From NCBI GenBank assembly GCA_018648445.1, contig JABGRG010000052.1, forward strand, positions 1-25,270: 25,270 nt of DNA, in the 5' to 3' direction. The DNA is from Rhodospirillales bacterium (lineage in GTDB: Bacteria; Pseudomonadota; Alphaproteobacteria; Rhodospirillales_A; JACZKS01). The position numbers and the translations under genes were made by a program. The notes below the pieces were generated by a model. It did no database searches, was not told the origin of the DNA, and saw nothing but the letters and a program-made list of their open reading frames with translations. This document shows, piece after piece, positions 17,392 to 25,270 of this stretch; within the stretch, counting starts at the first letter, position 1, and each line of letters begins with the position of its first letter.

Positions 17392-18750
17392 CTAGTTGCG
17401 TGCCCGTTCGACAAATGCCGACCACGCAAACGAAAAAGCGACATGACCGGCGACGCGGGGCAAGGTTTTTCCTGCGGGATTTACTATCGCCGTCTCAGTG
17501 ATCTCCCAGGGCTCGCCGTTGGCCGTCAAGGGGCCCGCAGGCGTGGCGCGTTCGAACACCAAATCATCGCGCCGGAAGGCGCGCACCGTTCTCGTTATGG
17601 CGTTTCCGATCAGTACGACATTGATCAGGCCGACGGTATCGTTGATCACTGGGGTGCCGCGGAAATTTTCGACGGGCCAGGCCTTGGCGCCGCCTGCCGT
17701 GCGAATACCAAAGACATAATCCTTGATCGGCCGGGTTTCGCCATTGGAGAGGGCGGGGAACATCAGATCGGGACTGTCGAAGTAATGGCCGTAGGGTCCG
17801 CTCGGCGAGTAGTCGCGCACATGCCCGGTATCCAGCGAAAGGACACGTGTGTGGGGATGGGTCGCCCGCCATTGACGCCAGCTTGTGATGGCGATTGGTA
17901 GGATTTTCATTTCGATGCCGCGACCGGCAAGCGCTCCAGAAATGGGTCGTCCGGTGAACTGGTTCCAGAGGCTGTCGGTGGTGCGATCAAACATTAGTTT
18001 GTTGGAGCGATATAGCAGACCGGACGAACCGAACACCAAAGGTTCGTCAAATCCGTCGAGCCGGGTCTCGAACAGGATTCCCGAACCGCAAAGGGTGCAA
18101 TAGGCGAGCGACACGGGCACCCCGCCGATCACGTCGTTCAACATCTCGTGCCAATCCATAATCCGCAGGGGATAGGCGCGCGCATCTCCGTTGATCTCAA
18201 CGCCGAATACCAATTCGCCGGGAATAAGGTATTTGGCTTCGTCCGCAGGGGTTTGGACGGGATTGTTAAGTGCGGGAATGCCGTCGACCGCGACACCGCC
18301 CCAAACGACCTCTTCTCGCCGAATACGGGCGTCGGGCGAAAGGGGTATGAAGCGGGCAAAATTGGGGTCGACCTGCATCAAGGTTTCCAGCTTGATCTGC
18401 CGATAGCTCTCGTGCGGAACGGCTTCTGGATTTGCTTCAAGCCACAGCATCCAGTCGAACCAGGTTTTTGCGCCCGTGTGGCCGCTAATCTTCGACAAGG
18501 CGCTGGAGATCGGTTCACTTAGCGACCGGTTGTAGCGCAAGGCCAGAATCAGGGCTGCTGCGACGTCGGTTTTGCCGCGATTGGCCAGCCAGGACAACGC
18601 GGCGTGCATGCGGCTCTCGGGAAGGGCCATGGCATTGCCCAATACGGCGATTCGGCTGTGTCGGAAGACGTCTTCCGCGTCATCGGCGCCGGCAACTCCG
18701 GCCTGAGCGAGCAACCCGATCAAGATCGAAATCCGATAAATCCAGCGCAA
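17392..18750 (-). CDS. DUF3179-domain exported protein
   Basis: This 452-residue protein matches the DUF3179 family, whose function is unknown. The N-terminus is a signal peptide (MRWIYRISILIGLLAQAGVA, cleavage near AGVAG-ADD), so the mature protein is probably periplasmic. The diagnostic region is residues 195-230: RIMDWHEMLNDVIGG, then AYCTLCGSG, with two cysteines in a C-x2-C arrangement that suggests metal or heme binding or a disulfide. It also holds RSNKLMFDRTTDSLWNQFTG and SGPYGHYFDS. The TTG start at 18750 has a perfectly spaced ACGGAGG upstream. It is 68 bases before the SDR gene on the same strand and may be in the same transcript, with no obvious functional link to GH15. Confidence 0.88.
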   Translation of the reverse strand: MRWIYRISILIGLLAQAGVAGADDAEDVFRHSRIAVLGNAMALPESRMHAALSWLANRGKTDVAAALILALRYNRSLSEPISSALSKISGHTGAKTWFDWMLWLEANPEAVPHESYRQIKLETLMQVDPNFARFIPLSPDARIRREEVVWGGVAVDGIPALNNPVQTPADEAKYLIPGELVFGVEINGDARAYPLRIMDWHEMLNDVIGGVPVSLAYCTLCGSGILFETRLDGFDEPLVFGSSGLLYRSNKLMFDRTTDSLWNQFTGRPISGALAGRGIEMKILPIAITSWRQWRATHPHTRVLSLDTGHVRDYSPSGPYGHYFDSPDLMFPALSNGETRPIKDYVFGIRTAGGAKAWPVENFRGTPVINDTVGLINVVLIGNAITRTVRAFRRDDLVFERATPAGPLTANGEPWEITETAIVNPAGKTLPRVAGHVAFSFAWSAFVERARN

Positions 18751-18848
18751 TACAATGGCCTCCGTAAAGTGTATTGCGGAAAATCTGGTGATTTCGGGGG
18801 CGGGGACAACGTATGCTCGCGGCCATGTGATGGGAGAAGGGACGCGAA

Positions 18849-19607
18849 ATGATCGATCTGACGGGAAAGACCGTGCTTGTCACCGGCGGGGCGCGGGGAA
18901 TTGGGGCCGAAATCGTGCGCACCATGGCGGATGCGGGTGCCGACGTGATTCTGCATTTCACCAGCGATGCCGAGGTTGCCGGTAAGGTGGCCTCCGAAAT
19001 CGGCGAACACCGCTGCCGAGTACTTCGTGCCGACTTTATGGATGATCATCAAATCAGGCAGCTATGGACCGACGCGGTGGCCTGGAAAGGTCGCGTCGAT
19101 GTTCTGGTCAACAACGCCGGTGTGTTCGAGGCGGCTTCAGTCGAAGACGATTTTGAGGCGTGGGTGGATATCTGGCAGCGCGCACTTCAGATCAATCTGA
19201 TTGCTTCTGGGCATTTGTGCCGCGAAGCGATCCCGCATTTCCGCAGCCTTGGCGGCGGCATCATCATCAACATCGCCAGCCGCGCGGCTTTCCGGGGTGA
19301 CGATGCCCAATACATGCAGTACGCCGCATCCAAGGGCGGCATGGTCGCCATGCACAAGACCATCGCGCGCGCTTTCGGCCGGGAAAACGTTCTGTCCTAC
19401 GTGCTGGCGCCCGGGTTTGTCAGAACTGAAATGACCGACGTCTTCATTGCCGAACACGGCGAGGAAACCATGACCCGCGATATTCCCCTGGGGGAACTGG
19501 CGACGCCCGCGGACGTGGCGAATCTGGCCGTATTTCTGGCTTCCGGCAAAGCGCGAAGCGCGACCGGAACCAGCATCGATATCAACGGTGCTTCCTTCGT
19601 GCGTTAG
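18849..19607 (+). CDS. SDR-family oxidoreductase
   Basis: This 252-residue classical SDR has TGGARGIG for cofactor binding (about residues 12-19), NNAG (about 84-87), Ser in NIASRAAF, and YAASK carrying the catalytic Tyr and Lys. It ends with a typical GTSIDINGASFVR tail. The Asp/Arg balance after strand 2 is not decisive for NAD versus NADP. Start ATG 18849 has GGGAGAAGGGA at 18832-18842. It is transcribed divergently from the DUF3179 gene and its stop overlaps the stop of the convergent aspartate-dehydrogenase-like gene by four bases (TTAG). Substrate unknown. Confidence 0.88.
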   Translation: MIDLTGKTVLVTGGARGIGAEIVRTMADAGADVILHFTSDAEVAGKVASEIGEHRCRVLRADFMDDHQIRQLWTDAVAWKGRVDVLVNNAGVFEAASVEDDFEAWVDIWQRALQINLIASGHLCREAIPHFRSLGGGIIINIASRAAFRGDDAQYMQYAASKGGMVAMHKTIARAFGRENVLSYVLAPGFVRTEMTDVFIAEHGEETMTRDIPLGELATPADVANLAVFLASGKARSATGTSIDINGASFVR

Positions 19608-20446
19608 GTGCCGACCTTCAGGGTCGAAACCAAACCGCGCAAGGCGGCGATGACGCTGAGCGGCGTGATCTTCCCGGTGCGCGGGTTTTCTTCGGACGGT
19701 ATGTTTTCGATGGTCATGGTGAAACGCGCGCTGTCGGCGTCTACTTCAATAGTGTGGGTGTTGCGGGTGACGCCGGGATCGGCCCAAATTTGAAGCCTCG
19801 TTTCATCGGGGCCGATGCCTGCCAGACTGAGAGCTGCGGCGACATTGAGGTTGGCGGGAAACCCCTTGGCGCCGCCTCTTGCGGTGCCGTCGAAAACCTT
19901 CAACGCCTCGCTCAATCCCTCAATATTGATGTTGTTTTCAATCAAATAGGGCGCACCCGCAAGGCCCCCTGGCGGCTTGCGGGTGACCATCGTCACCGAA
20001 CGGATCGCCCCTTCCGCAGCGGCGCGCACGGTATCGAGTGCAATCAGGGCTCCGGTGGGAATGACGATTCTGGCGCCCGTTTTCTCTGCCTGATCAATCA
20101 AGTCCATGCGGCTTAGAAGACATCCAACGCTGGACGGCACGAAGATGCGTCCCGCCCCAACAGCCGGATCGGCGACCTCGGCAAAGACGGCAGCCGGCGC
20201 GCATTCGACCACCACATCGGCGAGACCGGCCAGTTCACCCAAGGTGACGACCGGAACCGGTTGTTTGAAATCGGCCATGTTTCTACCCGCCTTGGCCACG
20301 TCGCGCGCCGAGACGGCCACCAGGGAAAGGCCCGGAATTCCTTCATCAACGCGTTTCGCCACGGCCTGCCCAATCGCACCAAAACCGCCAATGCCGACGC
20401 GCAACTCTTGATCCCTACGAGCAGTTGTTTGAGAAAAAGTTCCCAT
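19604..20446 (-). CDS. Aspartate-dehydrogenase-like NAD(P)-dependent oxidoreductase
   Basis: This 280-residue protein matches the L-aspartate dehydrogenase family (DUF108 C-terminal domain), which oxidises aspartate to iminoaspartate, or reduces the imine, using NAD(P). The N-terminal Rossmann domain carries GIGGFGAIG at residues 18-26, and VECAPAAVFAEVA and PSSVGCLL follow. The C-terminal catalytic domain contains TRKPPGGL, GAKGFPANLNVAAA and a candidate catalytic His in RNTHTIEV. Start ATG 20446 has AGGA upstream; the first 13 residues look dispensable. It is divergent from tctC, 151 bases apart, so a shared regulator is plausible. NAD biosynthesis partners nadA and nadC are not nearby, so a catabolic or transport-linked role is likelier than NAD synthesis. 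Confidence 0.82.
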   Translation of the reverse strand: MGTFSQTTARRDQELRVGIGGFGAIGQAVAKRVDEGIPGLSLVAVSARDVAKAGRNMADFKQPVPVVTLGELAGLADVVVECAPAAVFAEVADPAVGAGRIFVPSSVGCLLSRMDLIDQAEKTGARIVIPTGALIALDTVRAAAEGAIRSVTMVTRKPPGGLAGAPYLIENNINIEGLSEALKVFDGTARGGAKGFPANLNVAAALSLAGIGPDETRLQIWADPGVTRNTHTIEVDADSARFTMTIENIPSEENPRTGKITPLSVIAALRGLVSTLKVGT

Positions 20447-20597
20447 TATCGTTTCCTAGTAGTCAATTCGTGTTCATTAAGTTAGTTTAACGTCGATTGA
20501 TCCGTTGGATGAAAGAGGATACAGGCCCTGAGGGCTAAGCAGAACAACATATAACTTTCCTCTGGCATTTTAGATAATCAAACAGGGAGACAGAAAA
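20447..20597. promoter_or_regulatory. Divergent intergenic region between aspartate-dehydrogenase-like gene and tctC
   Basis: This 151-base region should hold the promoters of both flanking genes. A short perfect palindrome, GCCCT-G-AGGGC, lies at 20525-20535 and is a possible operator. The GGGAGA ribosome binding site of tctC is at 20585-20590. No clear sigma-70 promoter can be fixed by eye, and the palindrome is short enough to be chance. Confidence 0.3.
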
Positions 20598-21575
20598 ATG
20601 AAAAAGGGTTTGACAAAGACAGTTTTGGTCGCCGGCGCTATTTCGGTTGCGGCCGCTTTTGCACCGATTAGCGCCTTTGCTGCGGATATTCCGTGCAGCA
20701 CCGCGAAGTTGATCGTGCCGTGGGGCGCCGGTGGTGGCACCGACGTTCTGTTCCGCATTTTCGCTGAAACCGCCAACAAGCAGGGCGCCAAGCCGCAAAT
20801 TCAGGTCGTCAACATGGGCGGTCAGGGCGGCAATAAGGGCGCCAAGGAAGCGCGCAAGGCCAAGGCCGACGGCTGCACGCTTTTCGCCATTCACCAAAGC
20901 GCGCTGACCAGTAATCTGACAGGTCGCGTTGATTTCACGTGGGACGCTTTCGAGCCGGTCGCCATGCTGACCCGCACGCCGCTGATCGTTGGCGCCAACC
21001 CCGACGTGCCCTATAACAACACCACCGAAATGGTCGCCAATGCGAAATCGCGTCCCGGCGAGCTGTTGACTGGCGGCACCCTGGGTTCGACCAGCCACTT
21101 CTTCTTCCTGCTGATCGAAGATGCCACGGGTACCAAGCTGAAACATATCTCGTATGATGGCACCCGCCAGCGCATGACCGCGCTTTTGGCCAAAACCATT
21201 GAAATCGGCGAAATCAATCTCGCGTCTGCCAAGAAGTACATCCAGACCAACGAGTTGAAGGCGCTGGGTATCAGCACCAAGGCACGTCATCCCGACATTC
21301 CCGACGTTGCCACGTTGCAAGAACAGGGCATTGATATAGTTTATGGTACCGACCGTGGGATCATGCTGCCCAAGGGTACGCCTAAGGCCATTGTCCAGCA
21401 TTATGTCGACGTTCTTGGTAAGGTCGCAAAAGATCCGGCCTACCGCAAGTCGATCGAAGCTAAGGGTTCGACGGTGGAATACATCTATGGCGACACCTAC
21501 GCCAAGTATTTCGACGACACCTTCACCAAGTGGAAAGCCATCGCGAAAAAAGTTGGCGTCTACAAGGGTAAGTAA
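20598..21575 (+). CDS. tctC: TctC/Bug-family periplasmic solute-binding protein of a tripartite tricarboxylate transporter
   Basis: This 325-residue periplasmic binding protein captures a carboxylate and delivers it to the TctAB membrane proteins. It has a clear signal peptide (MKKGLTKTVLVAGAISVAAA, cleavage after AFA at about residue 29). The Bug signature IVPWGAGGGTD follows, then VVNMGGQGGNKGAKEA and TRTPLIVGANPD. Two cysteines in the mature N-domain (ADIPC and ADGC) could form a disulfide. Start ATG 20598 follows GGGAGA. The gene is first in the order tctC-tctB-tctA. Bug proteins vary widely in ligand (citrate, dicarboxylates, glutamate and aromatic acids are known), so the substrate stays open. 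Confidence 0.92.
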   Translation: MKKGLTKTVLVAGAISVAAAFAPISAFAADIPCSTAKLIVPWGAGGGTDVLFRIFAETANKQGAKPQIQVVNMGGQGGNKGAKEARKAKADGCTLFAIHQSALTSNLTGRVDFTWDAFEPVAMLTRTPLIVGANPDVPYNNTTEMVANAKSRPGELLTGGTLGSTSHFFFLLIEDATGTKLKHISYDGTRQRMTALLAKTIEIGEINLASAKKYIQTNELKALGISTKARHPDIPDVATLQEQGIDIVYGTDRGIMLPKGTPKAIVQHYVDVLGKVAKDPAYRKSIEAKGSTVEYIYGDTYAKYFDDTFTKWKAIAKKVGVYKGK

Positions 21576-21604
21576 TCGCAATATGCGATAATGCTTAGGC
21601 GGGA

Positions 21605-21633
21605 CGGCCTTCTCCTTTCGCGGGGGAAGGCCG
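21605..21633 (+). promoter_or_regulatory. Intercistronic stem-loop between tctC and tctB
   Basis: An 11-bp stem pairs CGGCCTTCTCC (21605-21615) with GGGGAAGGCCG (21623-21633), with one T-G wobble and a seven-base loop. No T-run follows, so it is not a standard terminator. In TTT and ABC operons such hairpins often stabilise the binding-protein mRNA or reduce expression of the membrane genes; that role here is inferred. Confidence 0.6.
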
Positions 21634-21654
21634 CCTTCCGAATGAGTGGAAAAT

Positions 21655-22149
21655 ATGACGAGAGCAAATCGAGATTCGTACGTTGCCGTATTCTTGCTGC
21701 TGTTTTGCGGCGTTTTTCTTGGGGCGACCTTTTATGTCGAGGACATGGGCTACGAGTCCATGGGGTCCGAAGTTTGGCCGCAGTTGATCCTCATCGTTCT
21801 TTTTGTGCTGACGCTGGCTTATCTGTTCCAGTCGATGCGCATGGGACCAGATGAAGCGCCCGCGCCGGAGGACAGCGGTTTCAAGGGCTGGCTGCACCGT
21901 TATCGCAACGCCCTTTGGTGCTATGCGCTGTTCTTCGTGTTTCTGGTTACGCTGCCATGGCTGGGCATGTTGCTGGGTGGCGTCCTTTTCGTATTCGCGG
22001 CGCTTACCGTGCTGGGCAATCGGACCCCGCGCGACCATGCGATCCATGCGGCCATCGCGCTAGGCACCATGAGCGGAATGTGGGCCATCTTCACCTTCGG
22101 CCTGAAGGTGTTCCTTCCCGCAGGCGAAATCCTGCCGATGATGTACTAG
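21655..22149 (+). CDS. tctB: TctB small membrane subunit of tripartite tricarboxylate transporter
   Basis: This 164-residue inner-membrane protein has four hydrophobic segments, near residues 9-27, 43-60, 87-107 and 113-150, and belongs to the TctB family. It shows little sequence conservation, as is usual, and is assigned mainly from size, topology and position between tctC and tctA. Start ATG 21655 has GAGTGG at 21644-21649; a GTG at 21646 in the same frame is possible but lacks an upstream ribosome binding site. It lies 79 bases after tctC with a hairpin between. A longer out-of-frame ORF covers its second half but is only a shadow of the tctA frame. Confidence 0.88.
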   Translation: MTRANRDSYVAVFLLLFCGVFLGATFYVEDMGYESMGSEVWPQLILIVLFVLTLAYLFQSMRMGPDEAPAPEDSGFKGWLHRYRNALWCYALFFVFLVTLPWLGMLLGGVLFVFAALTVLGNRTPRDHAIHAAIALGTMSGMWAIFTFGLKVFLPAGEILPMMY

Positions 22150-22196
22150 CGTTTGATCGCATTGGCGTAGGCGCATCCGGGCGACAGAGAAAAAAA

Positions 22197-23873
22197 ATGA
22201 TAATTGAAAATTTGATGGCGGCCATTGGCGCCGTCCTGGAACTAAAAACCATATTTTTCATGCTGATTGGCGTGACGGCCGGACTTATGGCCGGGGCCAT
22301 TCCCGGCTTCACCATTGCCATGGCCATCGTGCTGACCTTGCCGTTTACCTTCGGCATGCCGTCGGAACAGGGCCTGGCGACCATGCTGGCGGTTTTCGTC
22401 GGCGGTCTTTCGGGCGGCCTGATGTCGGGCATGTTGACGGGCATTCCGGGGACGCCGTCGTCCGTTGCGACGACATTCGATGGTTTCCCCATGGCTCGAA
22501 AGGGCAAGCCGGGCCTGGCGCTTGGCATTGGTGTGTGGTCATCGTTTTTCGGCGGTATTTTAAGCGCCATCCTGCTGGTGACCCTGGCTCCGCAATTGGC
22601 GCGCATGGGCCTTGAATTCGGCCCTTGGGATTATTTCGCGCTGGTTATGTTCGCGTTGACCATTACCGCCAGTCTGGCTGGCGATAACATGCTAAAGGGG
22701 CTAATTGCCGGAGCCTTGGGCCTGTTGGCCGCAACCATTGGCGAGGACGACATCAACGGCGTCGCCCGGCTTCATTTTGGCAGCGAGGAATTGAAGCAAG
22801 GATTTGCCTTCCTTCCGGTGCTGATCGGCCTGTTCGCTTTTAGCCAGCTTCTGAGCGACGTTCGCGATCCGGAAAAAGCCCGCGGTGCCCTGATGAAGGG
22901 CCAGACTGAGGCGGTCAGGATTGAGCACTGGCGCGCGATCAAAGAGGTTCTCTCGCGCGGGCTGAACGTGGTTCGTTCATCGCTGATTGGATTATTCGTC
23001 GGCATTCTTCCCGGAGCGGGTAGTTCGATTTCAAATATTCTCGCCTACGATCAGGCCAAGAAGGCATCGCCAACCCCAGAGAAATTCGGCACCGGTATCG
23101 CCGATGGCATTGTTGCTTCCGAATCCGCCAATAACGCCACGGCGGGCGGCGCACTGATTATGATGATGGCCCTGGGCATTCCGGGCGACATCGTAACCGC
23201 CATTATGCTGGGTGCCTTGTTGATTCACGACGTCATCCCCAGCCCGACCTTTATCGGTGACGAACCGGTGCTGGCCTATGCCATCTTTTTCGCCTTTTTC
23301 CTGGCCCACTTCATGATGATCGGTATGCAGGCCGTGTGCCTGCGCATCTTCGTGCGTGTAACCAAGGTACCCATGTATACCTTGGCCGCCGTTATCCTCG
23401 GCTATTGCGCCATCGGTGTGTTCTCGCTGCACAACGTCGAATTCGACATTTGGACCATGTTCTGGTTCGGTATTCTCGGCTACACCATGCGCGTGTTGAA
23501 GTTCCCGCTGGCCCCGATGATTCTGGGTGTGGTTTTGGGCAATATCGCCGAGTTGAATTTGTCGCGTGCCTTGTCCATCAGCAACGACCTGACCCTGTTC
23601 CTGACTCGGCCATGGTCGCTGTTCTTCATTACCGTCGGCCTCTTTTCCGCTGTGTTCCCGTGGTATCAGAAGTTGCTCGGTACCAAGAAATGGACACTGG
23701 TGTTTATGCCGGTATTGTCTATCGCGGTATCACTGCCGTTGTTTATGATGAACGGCCTCGTCCGCCCAGGCATTGGCGGTGCGCTGCTTCTTTTGGGCTG
23801 CTACCAATTGTGGAAACGTAATCGTGGCGGATGGGAACTCTCGGGACCCATCGAACGTCAATACAAAGAATAA
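22197..23873 (+). CDS. tctA: TctA large membrane subunit of tripartite tricarboxylate transporter
   Basis: This 558-residue permease of about 12 transmembrane segments is the largest TTT subunit. It carries the family sequences GAIPGFTIAMAIVLTLPFTFGM near residue 37 (only part quoted), then MLTGIPGTPSSVATTFDGFPMARKG and GAGSSISNILAYDQAKK. SNNATAGGALIMMMALGIPGD follows further on. Uptake is coupled to a cation gradient in studied TTT systems. Start ATG 22197 gives family-like sequence from residue 1; the same frame is open upstream to 21915 but that part overlaps tctB and reads as shuffled arginine-rich sequence. The ribosome binding site (GAGA) is weak. It is 47 bases after tctB. Confidence 0.93.
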   Translation: MIIENLMAAIGAVLELKTIFFMLIGVTAGLMAGAIPGFTIAMAIVLTLPFTFGMPSEQGLATMLAVFVGGLSGGLMSGMLTGIPGTPSSVATTFDGFPMARKGKPGLALGIGVWSSFFGGILSAILLVTLAPQLARMGLEFGPWDYFALVMFALTITASLAGDNMLKGLIAGALGLLAATIGEDDINGVARLHFGSEELKQGFAFLPVLIGLFAFSQLLSDVRDPEKARGALMKGQTEAVRIEHWRAIKEVLSRGLNVVRSSLIGLFVGILPGAGSSISNILAYDQAKKASPTPEKFGTGIADGIVASESANNATAGGALIMMMALGIPGDIVTAIMLGALLIHDVIPSPTFIGDEPVLAYAIFFAFFLAHFMMIGMQAVCLRIFVRVTKVPMYTLAAVILGYCAIGVFSLHNVEFDIWTMFWFGILGYTMRVLKFPLAPMILGVVLGNIAELNLSRALSISNDLTLFLTRPWSLFFITVGLFSAVFPWYQKLLGTKKWTLVFMPVLSIAVSLPLFMMNGLVRPGIGGALLLLGCYQLWKRNRGGWELSGPIERQYKE

Positions 23874-23881
23874 ACGACCCG

Positions 23882-23898
23882 GTCGCCCATCGGGCGGC
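23882..23898 (+). other. Short intercistronic hairpin between tctA and the permease gene
   Basis: CGCCC (23884-23888) pairs with GGGCG (23892-23896) across an ATC loop, and a G-C plus a G-T wobble extend it to about 7 bp. There is no T-run. It may modulate expression between the transporter genes or be chance. Confidence 0.3.
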
Positions 23899-23924
23899 TG
23901 GCCAAGAAGGAGACTACCGGATCT

Positions 23925-25270
23925 ATGACCGATCTATTGTTGGTAAAGTGGTTGCTCGCCTTTTCACCCATCGCGGTGGTGCTGATCCTGATGATCGGCT
24001 TCCATTGGGGGGGCGGGCGCGCCGGTGCAGCCGGCTGGTTTACGGCGCTGATCGTCGCGGTTTTGTTTTTCGGGGCCGATGCCCGGCTTTTGGCCTTCGC
24101 CCAGATGAAGGGCGTACTGCTGTCGCTCTATGTTCTTTACATCATTTGGATGGCGCTGGTTCTTTACAACGTGGTCGACGAGACCGGAGCTATCGAGGTC
24201 ATCGGATCGGGAATTAAGCAGTTAACCGCCGACAAGCCTTTCCAGCTGCTTATTCTGGGCTGGGTGTTTGCTTCCTTCCTGCAGGGTGTGGCTGGTTTCG
24301 GCGTGCCCATCGCGGTGGTCGGGCCGTTGCTTCTGGGTATGGGATTCCCGCCGCTGGTGGCGGTGGCGGTTCCGGCCATCGGGCATTCGTGGTCGGTCAC
24401 TTATGGCGACATGGCGTCTTCGTTCCAGGCGATGATCGCCGTTACGGGATTGAGCGGTGAGTATCTGGCCCACTGGGCGAGTGTCTTCCTGGGGGTCACC
24501 GTGTTCATGTGCGGCCTTGCCGTGGTTCATGTCTACGGCGGGTTCAAAGCCATTCGCCGCAGCCTTGTCGCAATCGTCATCATTGGTTCGGTGATGGCTG
24601 CCACCCAGTACGCCCTGGCCACCAATGGCCTGTGGACGCTGGCCGGGTTTGTTGCGGGCATGGTCGGCATCGTCGCCAGTATCCTGGTCTCGCGCCTGCC
24701 CATGTACCGCAATGTGGAAGGCGAAGGGGCGGCGGAACAACCTTCCGAAGGGCCAAAGATGAGCCTGACGTTTGCGTTGTCGGCCTACATCATTCTTATC
24801 GCCATTGTGGCCCCCGCCGAGATCATCGGGCCGCTTCACAAGTTCCTGGGCTCGGTCAAGCTGTCGCTCATGTTCCCCGAGATTTCGACCAGCCAGGGCT
24901 GGGTCAACGCTGCGGGCCTGGGCAAGAAGATCAGTGTTTTCGGCCACGCCGGCGCGCTGCTCCTCTACACCTCGGTGCTTAGCTATTTCGTCTATGCCTC
25001 GCGCGGATATTACAAGTCCGGCGCACTGGGCCGTATTTGGGCGAAAACGGTAAAGAGCGGCGTTTCGACCAGCATCGGCATCGTCTCCATGGTGTGTTTC
25101 GCCCTGATGATGAGCCAAAGCGGCATGACCAACCTGCTGGCCGAGGGCATCAGCACGGTGTTCGGCGAAGCCTATCCGCTGGTTGCCGGGGCCATTGGCA
25201 CCTTGGGCGCCTTCATGACCGGCAGCAACACCAACTCCAACGTGGTGTTCGCCCAGTTGCAGATGAGCAC
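23925..25270 (+). CDS. L-lactate permease (LldP/GlcA) family transporter, 3' end beyond the window
   Basis: At least 448 residues are visible of a polytopic membrane protein; the usual length is about 550. It begins MTDLLLVKWLLAFSPIAVVL after an AAGGAG ribosome binding site at 23907-23912. Family landmarks are GVAGFGVPIAVVGPLLLGMG, PAIGHSWSVTYGDMASSF and, close to the window end, TGSNTNSNVVFAQLQ. Known members import L-lactate, D-lactate or glycolate with protons. It lies 51 bases after tctA on the same strand, so one transcript could carry two unrelated carboxylate importers. Substrate is not fixed by sequence. Confidence 0.9.
   Translation, partial: MTDLLLVKWLLAFSPIAVVLILMIGFHWGGGRAGAAGWFTALIVAVLFFGADARLLAFAQMKGVLLSLYVLYIIWMALVLYNVVDETGAIEVIGSGIKQLTADKPFQLLILGWVFASFLQGVAGFGVPIAVVGPLLLGMGFPPLVAVAVPAIGHSWSVTYGDMASSFQAMIAVTGLSGEYLAHWASVFLGVTVFMCGLAVVHVYGGFKAIRRSLVAIVIIGSVMAATQYALATNGLWTLAGFVAGMVGIVASILVSRLPMYRNVEGEGAAEQPSEGPKMSLTFALSAYIILIAIVAPAEIIGPLHKFLGSVKLSLMFPEISTSQGWVNAAGLGKKISVFGHAGALLLYTSVLSYFVYASRGYYKSGALGRIWAKTVKSGVSTSIGIVSMVCFALMMSQSGMTNLLAEGISTVFGEAYPLVAGAIGTLGAFMTGSNTNSNVVFAQLQMS

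Noticed and set aside
17381..17395. CTAG-N5-CTAG pair upstream of the SDR gene
   Set aside because: The four-base arms are too short to claim an operator, although CTAG is often rare in such genomes.
20535..21581. Minus-strand ORF of 348 codons opposite tctC
   Set aside because: The opposite frame encodes a clear Bug protein with a signal peptide. The antisense frame has no recognisable domain and mirrors high-GC codon bias.
21915..22196. Upstream extension of the tctA reading frame (94 codons)
   Set aside because: It overlaps tctB in another frame, is rich in Arg, Gly and Pro, and the TctA family sequence begins at the ATG at 22197.
1..25270. CRISPR, tRNA, rRNA, insertion sequence or phage signals
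   Set aside because: No regularly spaced repeat series, cloverleaf, transposase or phage protein was recognised on either strand.

Overview
This window looks like chromosomal DNA of a free-living alphaproteobacterium, probably in or near Rhodospirillales. The evidence is the fairly high GC, the xseB-ispA-dxs isoprenoid operon, an RpiR-type regulator, a Bug/TctC-dependent tripartite tricarboxylate transporter (TTT), many class III aminotransferase, SDR and PLP enzymes, and several TTG starts with good Shine-Dalgarno sequences. The genus is not resolved. I see no rRNA, tRNA, CRISPR array, transposase or prophage gene.

Layout. (1) 1-293 is a non-coding foldback region with nested inverted repeats. 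It precedes the housekeeping operon xseB-ispA-dxs (294-3411), which ends at a strong bidirectional terminator. (2) 3496-8750 on the minus strand is a tight four-gene catabolic operon. Its order of transcription is a PLP fold-type-II enzyme, a threonine-synthase-like PLP enzyme, a YgeY-type M20 hydrolase and a YgeW-type knotted carbamoyltransferase. A divergent RpiR-type regulator (8969-9835) lies across an AT-rich intergenic region. (3) 9906-12186 holds a LysE/RhtB exporter, an EamA/DMT transporter and a small glycosyltransferase-like protein, all on the plus strand and closely packed. (4) 12167-14508 holds an exported BON-domain protein, a divergent class III aminotransferase and a 90-residue membrane-anchored protein of unknown function. 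(5) 14633-18750 on the minus strand holds a DUF3179 exported protein, a glucose-dehydrogenase-like SDR and a GH15 glycosidase. (6) 18849-25270 holds an SDR, a convergent aspartate-dehydrogenase-like enzyme, a complete TTT transporter (TctC, TctB, TctA) and a truncated L-lactate-permease-family gene that runs off the window.

How the genes may work together. The most interesting block is 3.5-9.8 kb. YgeW and YgeY relatives are best known from the E. coli/gut-bacterial locus that also has the diaminopropionate lyase YgeX. Here YgeX is absent and two different fold-type-II PLP enzymes take its place under an RpiR-type regulator. I infer a pathway that hydrolyses an acylated or carbamoylated amino acid, eliminates or rearranges the product with PLP, and handles the carbamoyl group with YgeW. 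The substrate cannot be read from the sequence. The 18.8-25.3 kb block looks like uptake and NAD(P)-dependent oxidation of a carboxylate or amino acid. Substrate assignments in both blocks are inference.
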